DNA from: SAR202 cluster bacterium | GTDB taxonomy: Bacteria > Chloroflexota > Dehalococcoidia > Lucifugimonadales > VGZY01 | NCBI GenBank assembly: GCA_016872355.1 | Contig: VGZY01000011.1 | Location: forward strand, 1 to 52,324 | Direction of reading: 5' to 3' | DNA length: 52,324 bases | Shown: one piece after another, positions 25,788 to 34,027 of the stretch | How the letters are laid out: each line of letters begins with the position of its first letter | Numbering within the stretch: the stretch's first letter is position 1 | The notes under the pieces: generated by a model | The model's database searches: none | What the model saw: only the letters and a program-made list of their open reading frames with translations | What the model was told of the DNA's origin: nothing | Translations under genes and position numbers: made by a program

Positions 25788-26383
25788 CAGTGCGAAGCCA
25801 CGTTTCAAAACCGCCCTTGGTAGTAGTGGTTGCTGGGCCGAATGGAGCCGGAAAGACCAGTACGTCGAAAAAGCTTCTTCATGGCGCACTCGCAGTCAAC
25901 GAATACGTCAACGCCGACCAGATAGCATCCGGACTGTCTGCATTCCAGCCCGAGACCGCGGCCGTTGAAGCAGGGCGTGTGATGCTAATCAGATTGAAAG
26001 CCCTTGCAAAAGCTCGAGAGAATTTTGCATTCGAGACAACATTGGCAAGCCGGACGTTTGCGCCGTGGCTAGAGGTTCTCCGAGCGTCAGGCTACCGCAC
26101 TCATCTGAACTTCGTGGCGCTCCGTTCCCCCGAACTCGCCATTTTGCGGGTGGCGCAGAGAGTTAAGAATGGAGGCCACAATATACCGGACAATACCGTT
26201 CGGCGCAGATACGTCTCAGGATTAAGGAACTTCTTCCACCTCTATAGGCCCATTGTCGACTCATGGCAAGTGTACGATAATTCAGATAGGAGGGGCCCAC
26301 GCCTAATCGCTCATGACAACGCCGGCAGTGAAGCGATTTTGGATCTCGTTGCTTGGGATAACCTTTTGGAGCAGCAGAAATGA
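25784..26383 (+). CDS. Zeta-toxin/AAA kinase-like P-loop protein
   Basis: 199 residues, start overlapping the mutS stop (ATGA). P-loop GPNGAGKTST near residue 19, VNADQIASGL and FETTLASRTF resemble zeta-toxin-type kinases, which phosphorylate UDP-N-acetylglucosamine or related nucleotide sugars; the RVAQRVKNGGHNIP segment is common in this small-ATPase group. The next gene, a 59-residue protein overlapping by 4 nt, may be its partner. Function as toxin is inferred from similarity; many of these are plain P-loop kinases. Slightly lower GC than mutS. Confidence 0.78.
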   Translation: MTVRSHVSKPPLVVVVAGPNGAGKTSTSKKLLHGALAVNEYVNADQIASGLSAFQPETAAVEAGRVMLIRLKALAKARENFAFETTLASRTFAPWLEVLRASGYRTHLNFVALRSPELAILRVAQRVKNGGHNIPDNTVRRRYVSGLRNFFHLYRPIVDSWQVYDNSDRRGPRLIAHDNAGSEAILDLVAWDNLLEQQK

Positions 26384-26559
26384 CAATTAAAGAGCGTGAC
26401 AATCGCACACCTGCCGAACGCGTTCATGATATCCGCGCTATGGAAGCGGCCATGCAGGAAGCAGTCCGCGAAGAGATCGCCCGCCACAAGAAGCTCGGCA
26501 ATCCCATTGCCGTCTGGGAAGACGGTCGCGTGAAGTGGATTCAGCCTGAAGATATTTGA
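26380..26559 (+). CDS. Small partner protein of the zeta-like gene, 59 residues
   Basis: The ATG overlaps the previous stop (ATGA). The protein is a charged helix (TPAERVHDIRAMEAAMQEAVREEIARHKKLG) followed by a short beta hairpin PIAVWEDGRVKWIQPEDI. Short proteins of this pattern are commonly found next to zeta-like P-loop genes. I infer that it may be an antitoxin or regulatory partner. It is not covered by long-ORF methods because of its length. Confidence 0.65.
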   Translation: MTIKERDNRTPAERVHDIRAMEAAMQEAVREEIARHKKLGNPIAVWEDGRVKWIQPEDI

Positions 26560-26599
26560 GCCATCCGCCACACTCCTTCCCCTTCGCCCCCTCTTCCCT

Positions 26600-26691
26600 T
26601 ACAATCCCCCCTGACACGAAAACGGCTACCGAAGCGTTTGCCGTTTTCGAAGTATCCTCCCGTCTTTAGCGGGAGGCCGTGCAGGAGGAGC
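26600..26691 (+). promoter_or_regulatory. Structured leader before the TIM-barrel array
   Basis: A TACAAT at 26600-26605 could be the -10. Two hairpins follow: arms 26617-26626/26640-26649 (CGAAAACGGC and its complement) and 26656-26662/26670-26676 (CCTCCCG and complement). The CCTCC of the second hairpin is also complementary to the AGGAGG ribosome site at 26684-26689, so alternative pairing could control translation of the first TIM-barrel gene. Speculative but visible. Confidence 0.35.
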
Positions 26692-26698
26692 CGTCGCA

Positions 26699-27535
26699 AT
26701 GATAAAAATCGGATGCAACTTCCTCAGCCTCAAGGGGCCGAACCGCGACGTCGACCAGTTCATTAAGATGTCGTACGACCTGAGGCTGGACATCATCGAC
26801 TGGCATACGTCCGCATTCCCCACCAAGAACACGGATGACTGGCTCAAGATCAAGCGCAGGTGCCTGGACTGGGGACTTTCAATCGGCTACCTGGGCATCG
26901 GCGGCAGCTTCATGCGCCCCAACGAGCCGCCCAGCAAGCAGGTGGAGCGCTGCAAGGCCGGCATCGACATGGCCGCCTTCCTTGGCTGCCCGATGATCCG
27001 CACCTTCGGCGCGCCGAAAGACGTGAACGCCAAGGACGGCAACGACGCCATCTTCGAGGGGCTGGCCAAGGGCCTCCGCGAGGCGGCTGACTGCGGCGCC
27101 GACAAGGGCGTGATGGTCGCCCTGCAGAACCACAACCACGGGAACATCGCCTCCACCGGCAAGGACGTCATCCGCATCCTTGAGACGACCAACCACGCGA
27201 ACGTCACCCTGATCATGGACACCGGACAGTGGGCCGGCTCCATCGGCGACGAGGGCCACCCGGACCTCTACGACCCCAACACGCCGGTCTACGACTACAT
27301 GGAGCAGACGATCCCCTACTCCGGCTATATCCGCGCCAAGTTCTACAAGTGCGCTAGCGGTCACGAGGAGCATATCGACTACAAGCGCGTCGCGAAGATC
27401 CTCAAGAAGGCGAACTTCAACGGCTCCGTCTCCATCGTCTACGAGGGCCAGGAGGAGACCGACCGCGCGATCATCGTCAAGAACGCCGCTAACGAGCTGC
27501 GCGAGGTACTGCGCGCAGAGAAGGTGGGACTCTAG
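26699..27535 (+). CDS. TIM-barrel sugar phosphate isomerase/epimerase-like protein, copy 1
   Basis: 278 residues with an AGGAGGAG ribosome site 7 nt upstream. The AP-endonuclease-2/xylose-isomerase-like barrel is seen in the DIIDWHTSAF, IRTFGAPK, VALQNHNHGN, LIMDTGQW, YIRAKFYK and SVSIVYEG strands. In the family a Glu, Asp, His and Glu bind the metal; here the first is Gln143 and the His-strand reads RAKFYK, while D174 and E249 remain. The other three copies share these changes, so a different metal geometry or a non-metal role is possible. Substrate unknown. Heads a row of four paralogues on one strand. Confidence 0.85.
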   Translation: MIKIGCNFLSLKGPNRDVDQFIKMSYDLRLDIIDWHTSAFPTKNTDDWLKIKRRCLDWGLSIGYLGIGGSFMRPNEPPSKQVERCKAGIDMAAFLGCPMIRTFGAPKDVNAKDGNDAIFEGLAKGLREAADCGADKGVMVALQNHNHGNIASTGKDVIRILETTNHANVTLIMDTGQWAGSIGDEGHPDLYDPNTPVYDYMEQTIPYSGYIRAKFYKCASGHEEHIDYKRVAKILKKANFNGSVSIVYEGQEETDRAIIVKNAANELREVLRAEKVGL

Positions 27536-27537
27536 GG

Positions 27538-27578
27538 CAGCAGTCAGCAGTCAGCAGTGAGCAGTTGGCTAACAGCCG
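27538..27578. repeat. CAG-rich short repeats between copies 1 and 2
   Basis: Imperfect repeats of GTCAGCA (CAGTCAGCAGTCAGCAGTGAGCAG) directly follow the first barrel gene. Similar low-complexity TAGTTGG repeats follow copy 2. They look like intergenic microsatellite sequence and have no coding potential. Confidence 0.7.
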
Positions 27579-27611
27579 GAAGACTTAGGCAAAATCGGGG
27601 AGAAACGGTTC

Positions 27612-28448
27612 ATGATAAAGATCGGATGCAACTACCTCAGCTTCAAGGGCCTGCCGCTGGACATCGAGACCTTCATCAAGATGTCCTACGAAATGCGCCT
27701 CGACGTGGCAGACTTCCACACCCGCGCGTTCAAGCTGGGCGACAACGCCGCGATCCTCAAGCAGAAGGCGCTGTGCGTGAAGTACGGCCTGCCTATCGGC
27801 TACATCGGCGTCGCGGGCAACTTCTCGACCAAGCCCGAGGAGCAGCAGGCAGCGCTCCAGCGCTGCCGCGAGGGCATCGACCTCGCCGCGTTCGTCGGCT
27901 CGCCGCTCATCCGCGTATTCGGCGCGCAGAAGATCGAGGGCGCGGCCAGTCAGGACCAGGTGTTCGACGCGCTATCGAACGGCCTCCGGGAAGCATCGGA
28001 GTACGGCGCGAAGAAGGGCGTGATCGTCGCGCTGCAGAACCACAACCACGGCAACATCGCCTCTACCGGCGAGAGCCAGGTGCGGATCCACAAGCAGGTC
28101 AACCACCCCAACTTCTCGCTACTCATGGACACCGGCCAGTGGGCCAACGCCGTCGGCGACGAGGGCCATGTGGACAAGATCAACCCCAACACGCCCATCT
28201 ACGACTACATGGAGCAGACGATCAAGTACGCGTCGTACGTCCGCTTCAAGTACTACAAGATCGCCGGCGGCAAGGAAGAGCTCATAGACAACGACCGCGT
28301 CATGGGCATCCTCAAGAAGGCGGGCTTCAACGGCTCCATCTCCATCGTCTACGAGGGCAAGGAGAACGAGACCACGCCGGAGCGCATCGAGACGATCCGC
28401 AAAGCCGCCGGTGAGCTGCGGACACTGCTGGCGAAGCATGGGGCGTAA
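27612..28448 (+). CDS. TIM-barrel sugar phosphate isomerase/epimerase-like protein, copy 2
   Basis: 278 residues; ATG preceded by GGGGAG. It aligns over the full length with copy 1 and keeps the same motifs: DVADFHTRAF, IRVFGAQK, VALQNHNHGN (Gln instead of the metal Glu), LLMDTGQWA, YVRFKYYK and SISIVYEG. Acting presumably as a cytosolic isomerase or epimerase of small sugars or keto acids, or a related lyase; no substrate is implied by context beyond the nearby amidohydrolases. Confidence 0.85.
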   Translation: MIKIGCNYLSFKGLPLDIETFIKMSYEMRLDVADFHTRAFKLGDNAAILKQKALCVKYGLPIGYIGVAGNFSTKPEEQQAALQRCREGIDLAAFVGSPLIRVFGAQKIEGAASQDQVFDALSNGLREASEYGAKKGVIVALQNHNHGNIASTGESQVRIHKQVNHPNFSLLMDTGQWANAVGDEGHVDKINPNTPIYDYMEQTIKYASYVRFKYYKIAGGKEELIDNDRVMGILKKAGFNGSISIVYEGKENETTPERIETIRKAAGELRTLLAKHGA

Positions 28449-28449
28449 G

Positions 28450-28490
28450 ACGGTAGTTGGCTGTTAGTAGTTGGTAGTTAGCTGAAGAAC
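28450..28490. repeat. TAGTTGG-type short repeats between copies 2 and 3
   Basis: GGTAGTTGGCTGTTAGTAG followed by GTAGTTAGCTG is a low-complexity stretch with several near copies of TAGTTGG/TAGTTAG. Same class as the stretch at 27538. Confidence 0.6.
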
Positions 28491-28512
28491 AAAACCTACA
28501 AAGGGGGCGTTT

Positions 28513-29337
28513 GTGATCAAGTTAGGCATCAATTACACGAGCTATAAAGCTCACCCGATGACGGCGGAGAAGTTCATAGACCTTCACGCCGAGCTGAAGA
28601 TGGACACCATCGACTGGCATACGGGCGCGTTCAAAGGGATGGACAAGAAGGAGCTGCTTCGCCTGAAGAACAAGGCGCTGATGAAGGGCCTGCCGATGGG
28701 TTACATGGGCCAGGGCGGCTCGTTCCTTCGCGTCACCACGACGCCTGACCCGCAGATCCAGATGTGCAAGGACGCCATCGACCTCTCGGCGTTCCTCGGT
28801 ATCCCGGTCATCCGCACCTTCGGCGCGCTCCCGCCTCCGGGGTGGACGGTCGACCAGACATTCGAGGGGCTGGCGAAGGGCCTCCGCGAGGCGGCCGAGT
28901 ACGGCGCCGAGAAGGGAGTGATGGTCGCGCTGCAGAACCACAACCACGGCAACATCGCCTCAAAGGCGGACGCGATCATCCGCATCCTCAAAGAGGCCAA
29001 CCACCCGAACGTTGGCTACATCCTGGACACCGGACAGTGGGCGAACACCATCGGCGACCAGGGCCACGTGGACAAATTCGACCCCACGGTGGACCTGTAC
29101 GGCTACATCGAGAAGGTCCTCCCCTACACCTGCTGGGTGCGCGCGAAGATATACGAGGTCGCCAGCGGCACCGAGAAGGCGCTCGACTACGACCGCATCT
29201 ACGGCATCCTGAAGAAGGGCAAGTACAACGGCTCCGTCTCCCTCGTCTACGAGGGCTATGAGAAGGACGACCGCACCGAGCTGGTCACCAAGGCCGCCAA
29301 GCACCTGCGCGCCATGCAGGCGAAGCACGGGCTGTAG
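28513..29337 (+). CDS. TIM-barrel sugar phosphate isomerase/epimerase-like protein, copy 3
   Basis: 274 residues from GTG 28513, with GGGGG a few nt upstream. Same barrel layout: IDWHTGAFKG, IRTFGALP, VALQNHNHGN, YILDTGQWAN, WVRAKIYEV and SVSLVYEG. The region around PPPGWTVDQTFEGL is diverged relative to copies 1 and 2. The DUF262 gene begins 15 nt after its stop, which separates it from copy 4 about 1.9 kb away. Confidence 0.85.
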   Translation: MIKLGINYTSYKAHPMTAEKFIDLHAELKMDTIDWHTGAFKGMDKKELLRLKNKALMKGLPMGYMGQGGSFLRVTTTPDPQIQMCKDAIDLSAFLGIPVIRTFGALPPPGWTVDQTFEGLAKGLREAAEYGAEKGVMVALQNHNHGNIASKADAIIRILKEANHPNVGYILDTGQWANTIGDQGHVDKFDPTVDLYGYIEKVLPYTCWVRAKIYEVASGTEKALDYDRIYGILKKGKYNGSVSLVYEGYEKDDRTELVTKAAKHLRAMQAKHGL

Positions 29338-29351
29338 GCAGCGCGGAAGAC

Positions 29352-31203
29352 ATGAAGGAAATCGTCGGTAAAGCGAAGAGCATAAGGGACCTGATTGGTG
29401 CAAGCAGGTTCGCCGTCGACTACTTCCAGCGCGAATATCGCTGGCAGACGAAGCACGTTGCGGAACTCTTGGACGACCTAGCTTCCAAATTCAGAGAAAG
29501 TTATGAGGCGTCTGATGAGAGGTCAGCCGTCGAGACGTACGGTCACTATTTTCTAGGATCCATCATCGTCAGCGATAAGGATGGGAAGAAGTTCGTCGTT
29601 GACGGTCAACAGAGGATCACCTCCATCACGCTTCTTTTGATGTATTTGCACAGCGAACTGAGTGACACTCTGCAAAAAGGCGAGCTGGCGAACCTGATCT
29701 TCTCCCTCAAATATGGAACGCGGTCGTTCAATATAGATGTGCCTGAACGCGCCCGCTGCATGGATGCCCTCTTCCAGGGGCAGCCGTTTGACGACGACGG
29801 GAGGTCTGAGTCAGTTACCAACATTCTCGGGCGATATCGGGACATTGAAGAGAAGTTCCCAGAGGAGCTACTGGGCAACGCTCTCCCGTATTTCGCTGAT
29901 TGGCTGATAGAGAACGTCCATCTCGTTGAGATCACAGCATTCTCTGACGAAGATGCTTACACAATTTTTGAGACCATGAACGACCGCGGACTATCACTGC
30001 GCCCCACGGACATGCTGAAGGGTTACCTGCTGACAAACATTCTGGATGCCAACAGGCGAACGCTGTGCAGCAACACTTGGGTTAACATGGTGCAGGAGTT
30101 GCAGAAGCAGGGCAAGGAGGAAGATGCAAATGCGATCAAAGCTTGGCTACGCGCCCAGTACGCTTCTACGATACGGGAACGAAAAAGCCTCGCCGCTCCT
30201 AAGGACTTTGACCTAATAGGTACTGAATTCCACCGATGGGTGAAGACTCACGAGGATGACCTCTCCCTAAAAAAACAGCGAAGCCTTCGCGCACTTCATC
30301 GAAAGCAACTTCGCATTCTACACAAGAGTGTATCAACGGCTAAGACAAGCATCGACGCAGCTTGCATCCGGCCTCGAGGAAGTCTTTTTTAACGCACAGC
30401 ATGACTTCACACTCCAGTTCCCAGTCATTCTTTCCCCACTTTGTGTGTCTGACAGCGAGACTGAGCAAAATAGGAAAGTCCGAGTTACTGCCACATTCCT
30501 CGACATCCTGCTAGCCCGGAGGATATGGAATTTTCGGGCCATTGATTACTCCACAATGCAGTACGCAATGTTCCTTGTGCTCAAGGACATTAGAAACAAG
30601 TCTCTCGAAGACCTTCTAGACATCCTGACCAAACGACTAGCGTCCGATCCTGAGACCTTTGCAACGCGGGACAGATTTCGCCTTCACGGTGCGAACCGAG
30701 GGCAAGTACATAGGACACTTGCTCGTATTACGGCCTTCCTGGAATGCGACACGGATATCAGGGTCGCGGAAAGATTCAAGGAGTACCTCAACCGGCAGGG
30801 GAGAGATGGGTATGAGGTTGAGCACATATGGGCGAACCACCCCGAAGACCACAAAGCAGAATTTCCAAACGCGAGTGATTTCTTGGAGTCCCGAAACCGT
30901 ATTGGTGGGCTTCTCTTGCTGCCAAAGGAGTTTAATGCAAGCTACGGCGACCTGCCGTATGAAGACTTTGCTGGCAAAGAAGGCAAGTACTCCAAGTATT
31001 TCGGGCAGAACTTACTCGCTAAATCGCTGAATCATCAATGCTATGCCAACCACCCTCGCCTTCTAAGTCTCCGTAACTCCGGTCTGCCCTTTCGCGAGCA
31101 TCGGGTGTTTAACAAGGCGGACTTGGAAGAGCGGTCGGTGTTGTATCGGAAGATAGCAGAACGAATCTGGGATCCGACGAGATTAGCAAGTGCAGCCACC
31201 TAG
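29352..31203 (+). pseudogene. DUF262/DUF1524 (GmrSD-like) nuclease gene, frameshift in an A7 run
   Basis: Start ATG 29352. The first frame is a DUF262 domain: YFQREYRW (residues 25-31), VVDGQQRITS near 82 and FETMNDRGLSLRPTDMLKGYLL near 205. It stops at 30392, while a second frame continues with NFAFYTRVYQRLR and a DUF1524 HNH-like domain (YEVEHIWANH, SRNRIGGLLLLPKEFN, YSKYFGQNL) to 31203. Removing one A from AAAAAAA at 30269-30275 joins them into about 617 residues. Such proteins (GmrSD, BrxU, SspE type) cut modified or phage DNA. Lower GC than the array it interrupts, suggesting insertion. Real decay, slippage or sequencing error are open. Confidence 0.75.
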
Positions 31204-31267
31204 ACGAAGACGTTAACACGCCATCGCAAGACGTTGACATCCCGAGGCAATCGGAGAAGTACCGGCA

Positions 31268-32095
31268 ATGATCAAAATCGGTTGCAATTACCTTAGCTTC
31301 AAGGGCGCGGCGAATGAGCTGAGCGTCGAGGACTTCATCAGGATGTCCTATGACCTGCGCCTGGACACCATCGACTTCCACCACCGCGCGTTTACGTCGA
31401 GCGATCCGGCGTACCTGCTCAAGATCAAGCGCATGTGCCTGGACTACGGGCTGCCCATCGGCTACGTCGGCGTCGCCGCCGGCGGGACCGGCACCGTGGA
31501 GGAGCGGCTGAGGGAGCGCGTGAAGCAGTCGAAGGCGGCCATCGACGACTCCGTGCACCTCGGCGCGCCGCTGATCCGTGTATTCGGCTTCTCCGCCGAG
31601 CAGAGCGACCCCAACCGCGACGCGCTGTTCACAGCGCTTGCGAACGCCTTCCGCGAGATATGCGAGTACGGCGCAGACAAGGGCGTCGTCGTGGCGCTGC
31701 AGAACCACAACAACCGCAACCTGGCCGCGGACGCCGAGGGCGTGCTTCGCATCCTCCGCGAGGTCGACCACCCCAACATGGCATACATCATGGACACCGG
31801 CCAGTGGAAGAACTTCTACGGCTCCTCCGGCACGCCCAACCCGACCGACGACGGTTACAAGTACATGGAGCAGGTGATGCCGTACGCCTGCTACGTCCGC
31901 ACGAAGTTCTACGAGGTGGCGAGCGGCGTGGAGAAGCGGCTGGACTACGAGCGGATAATGCCGATCCTGAAGAAGAACAAATTCAACGGGTCGATATCTA
32001 TTGTGTACGAGGGCGCCGAGCCCGGCGACCGGGTGGAGATCATCCGGAAGTCTGCGGCGCACCTGCGGAAGCTGATTGTGAAACATTCGATGTAG
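31268..32095 (+). CDS. TIM-barrel sugar phosphate isomerase/epimerase-like protein, copy 4
   Basis: 275 residues, ATG after GGAGAAG. Same family as copies 1-3, with IDFHHRAF, IRVFGFSAEQ, VALQNHNNRN (Gln at the metal position again), YIMDTGQWKN, YVRTKFYEV and SISIVYEG. It is separated from copy 3 by the DUF262 gene. The stop overlaps a long inverted repeat. Same functional uncertainty as the other copies. Confidence 0.85.
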   Translation: MIKIGCNYLSFKGAANELSVEDFIRMSYDLRLDTIDFHHRAFTSSDPAYLLKIKRMCLDYGLPIGYVGVAAGGTGTVEERLRERVKQSKAAIDDSVHLGAPLIRVFGFSAEQSDPNRDALFTALANAFREICEYGADKGVVVALQNHNNRNLAADAEGVLRILREVDHPNMAYIMDTGQWKNFYGSSGTPNPTDDGYKYMEQVMPYACYVRTKFYEVASGVEKRLDYERIMPILKKNKFNGSISIVYEGAEPGDRVEIIRKSAAHLRKLIVKHSM

Positions 32096-32173
32096 CCTGC
32101 GCGATTCATCGCGCCAGAGTCGCTTACAGGCAGTATCGGCGAACGATACAGGCGCGATGAATCGCGCGGGCTA
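32093..32173. repeat. Inverted repeat with a nested hairpin between copy 4 and the amidohydrolase
   Basis: Arms 32093-32115 and 32151-32173 are complementary over 23 bp with one mismatch (core GCGCGATTCATCGCGCC). The 35-nt loop carries a second hairpin, GTATCG (32133-32138) and CGATAC (32144-32149). The left arm contains the TIM-barrel stop codon. Palindromes with this core look like dispersed intergenic elements; no second copy is in the window. Confidence 0.75.
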
Positions 32174-32190
32174 CAGAAAGCTGGAACCAA

Positions 32191-33027
32191 ATGATCATCG
32201 ATACGCACACCCACGTCTGGAGCGACGACTACGAGCGCTATCCCACCCCTAACGGGCGCAAGCACTCCATGCCAGGCTCGACTGAGTTCTTGCTGGAAAC
32301 GATGGCGAAGCACAACGTGGACCACGCGGTCCTCGTGCAGTTCATCGCGTACTGGTACGACAACAGCTATATCATCGACACGATGAAGCAGTACCCCGGC
32401 AAGTTCGCGGCTATCGGGCTCATCAACTGGTTCGAGCCCGGCGCGCCGGACCGGCTGGAGAAGCTGGTCAAGGAGCACGGCTTCGCCGGGCTGCGCTTCC
32501 ACACCTACCGCGCGCCCAATGGCCCGGCGAACTGGCTGGGGCCGCAGCAGCGCAATGTGTGGAAAAAGGCCCAGGAGCTTGGCTCCAGCTTCATCATCCA
32601 CGCCAAGCCGGAGCACCTTCCCATTGTGGAGCCGGTCATCGCCGCGTTCCCCGGCGTGAGCGTCACGCTGGACCACCAGGGCGGCATACCGCGCGTGGAA
32701 GACCCTCCCCACCCGATGCTCCAGAACCTGCTCGCCTACGCCAAGTACCCGAACGTGGTGGTGAAGTACAGCGTGGCGCGCGAGAAGGGGCGCGAGGACT
32801 ACCCGTACCGCGACACCTTCCCGATGTTCAGGAGGATTTACGACGCCTTCGGCCCGCAGCGAATCATGTGGGGCAGCAACTTCCCGGAGGTCTTCGACCA
32901 GACGAAGGGCTACGAGGAGGTGCTGGACATTTTCCGCAAACACCTCGATTTCCTTTCGAAGAATGACCTGGAGTAGATCTTCAGCAAAACGGCGCTGGGC
33001 ATTTACGACTTTACCAAACGGTCGTAG
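32191..33027 (+). pseudogene. Amidohydrolase (COG3618-like), split by an amber codon near the end
   Basis: ATG 32191. HTH near residues 6-8 (IIDTHTHVW) is the HxH metal pair; SVTLDHQGG and IMWGSNFPEV follow, with Asn in the place of the Asp of the usual WGSDFP. These enzymes hydrolyse lactones such as 2-pyrone-4,6-dicarboxylate. TAG at 32974-32976 ends the frame after FLSKNDLE, yet the same frame continues IFSKTALGIYDFTKRS to a stop at 33025-33027, matching the C-terminus of the paralogue at 33101 (WILGKTALGIYNF). So 16 codons are cut off; residual activity cannot be excluded. Confidence 0.75.
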
Positions 33028-33100
33028 AGACGCCCCACGTTGTCGAACAGGTGGCCCCGATATACAATCTCAGCAAATCAAACGGAGCGCAAAAACCGCA

Positions 33101-33928
33101 ATGACAATTGTCGATACCCATTTGCACGTGTGGACGAACGACTACGCCAAGTACCCCATGGAGGGCGGCAAGCAGGTCAAGGAAGACGGCACCGCAGAGT
33201 TTCTGATCGATACGATGAACAAGGCCGGCGTGGACAAGGCGGTCATCGTCCAGCCAATTCACTACCTGTTCGATAACAGCTACGTATCGGACACTATGAA
33301 GAAACACCCCGGAAAGTTTGCCGGCATCGGACTGGTCAACCACTTCGAGCCGGGCGCCCCGGAGCGGCTGGAGAAGCTGGTCAAGGACCACGGCTTCAGC
33401 GGCCTCCGAATCCACCTCGCCAGGCCCCCGCAGGCATCGGACTGGGTCCGCCCCGACCAGGACGCCATATGGAAGAAGGCAGAGCAGATCGGTTCCAGTT
33501 TCATTATCTACGGGCCGGCCAACCTTCTCCCCGCCGTGGAGCCCATCATCGCCCGCTTCCCCAAGGTCAAGGTCGCCCTCGACCACAACGGCGGCGCGCC
33601 GCGGGACGAGGAGTCGCCCTACCCCGTCCTGAAGAGCATCCTGGCCCTTTCGAAGTATCCGAACGTTTACGTTAAGCTCACCCCTCACAAGCACAAGGAG
33701 CCGTTCCCTTACAAGGACACGCACCGCATCTTCAAGGCCTTCGTCGAGACCTTCGGCGCAAAGCGCCTGATGTGGGGCACCAACTTCCCTGGCGTGATGC
33801 GTGAGACCGGCTACACCCCCGCCCTGGAGCTCTTCTCCAAGCACCTGGAGTTCCTGACAAAGGAAGACAAGGACTGGATCCTCGGCAAGACGGCTCTGGG
33901 CATCTACAACTTCGGCGGCAAAAAGTAA
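33101..33928 (+). CDS. Amidohydrolase, second paralogue
   Basis: 275 residues from ATG 33101. Same family: HLH at residues 7-9 (IVDTHLHVW), VALDHNGGAPRDE, and LMWGTNFPGV, again Asn where Asp is usual. It shares long stretches with the copy upstream, with an intact C-terminus (DWILGKTALGIYNF). The genes, near four TIM-barrel enzymes, suggest a pathway in which ring or lactone compounds are opened and isomerised; this is inference. A strong terminator follows. Confidence 0.85.
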   Translation: MTIVDTHLHVWTNDYAKYPMEGGKQVKEDGTAEFLIDTMNKAGVDKAVIVQPIHYLFDNSYVSDTMKKHPGKFAGIGLVNHFEPGAPERLEKLVKDHGFSGLRIHLARPPQASDWVRPDQDAIWKKAEQIGSSFIIYGPANLLPAVEPIIARFPKVKVALDHNGGAPRDEESPYPVLKSILALSKYPNVYVKLTPHKHKEPFPYKDTHRIFKAFVETFGAKRLMWGTNFPGVMRETGYTPALELFSKHLEFLTKEDKDWILGKTALGIYNFGGKK

Positions 33929-33947
33929 GCCTGCTGAAAAGGATCTG

Positions 33948-33992
33948 AACAACGGGCCTGGCGCTGGCAAAGTCAGGCCCGTTGTTTTCTTT
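33948..33992 (+). terminator. Strong terminator after the amidohydrolases
   Basis: Perfect 13-bp arms AACAACGGGCCTG (33948-33960) and CAGGCCCGTTGTT (33974-33986) with a 13-nt loop, then TTCTTT. It ends the TIM-barrel/amidohydrolase cluster. Confidence 0.9.
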
Positions 33993-34027
33993 ATGTTAAA
34001 CGCTCTCGCACGCTGTCTTTCGGGGGC

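Noticed and set aside
30260-30280. Programmed -1 frameshift at the A7 run of the DUF262 gene
   Set aside because: Joining the frames requires skipping one base (+1), not a -1 shift, so a classic slippery heptamer does not explain it; transcript slippage stays possible.
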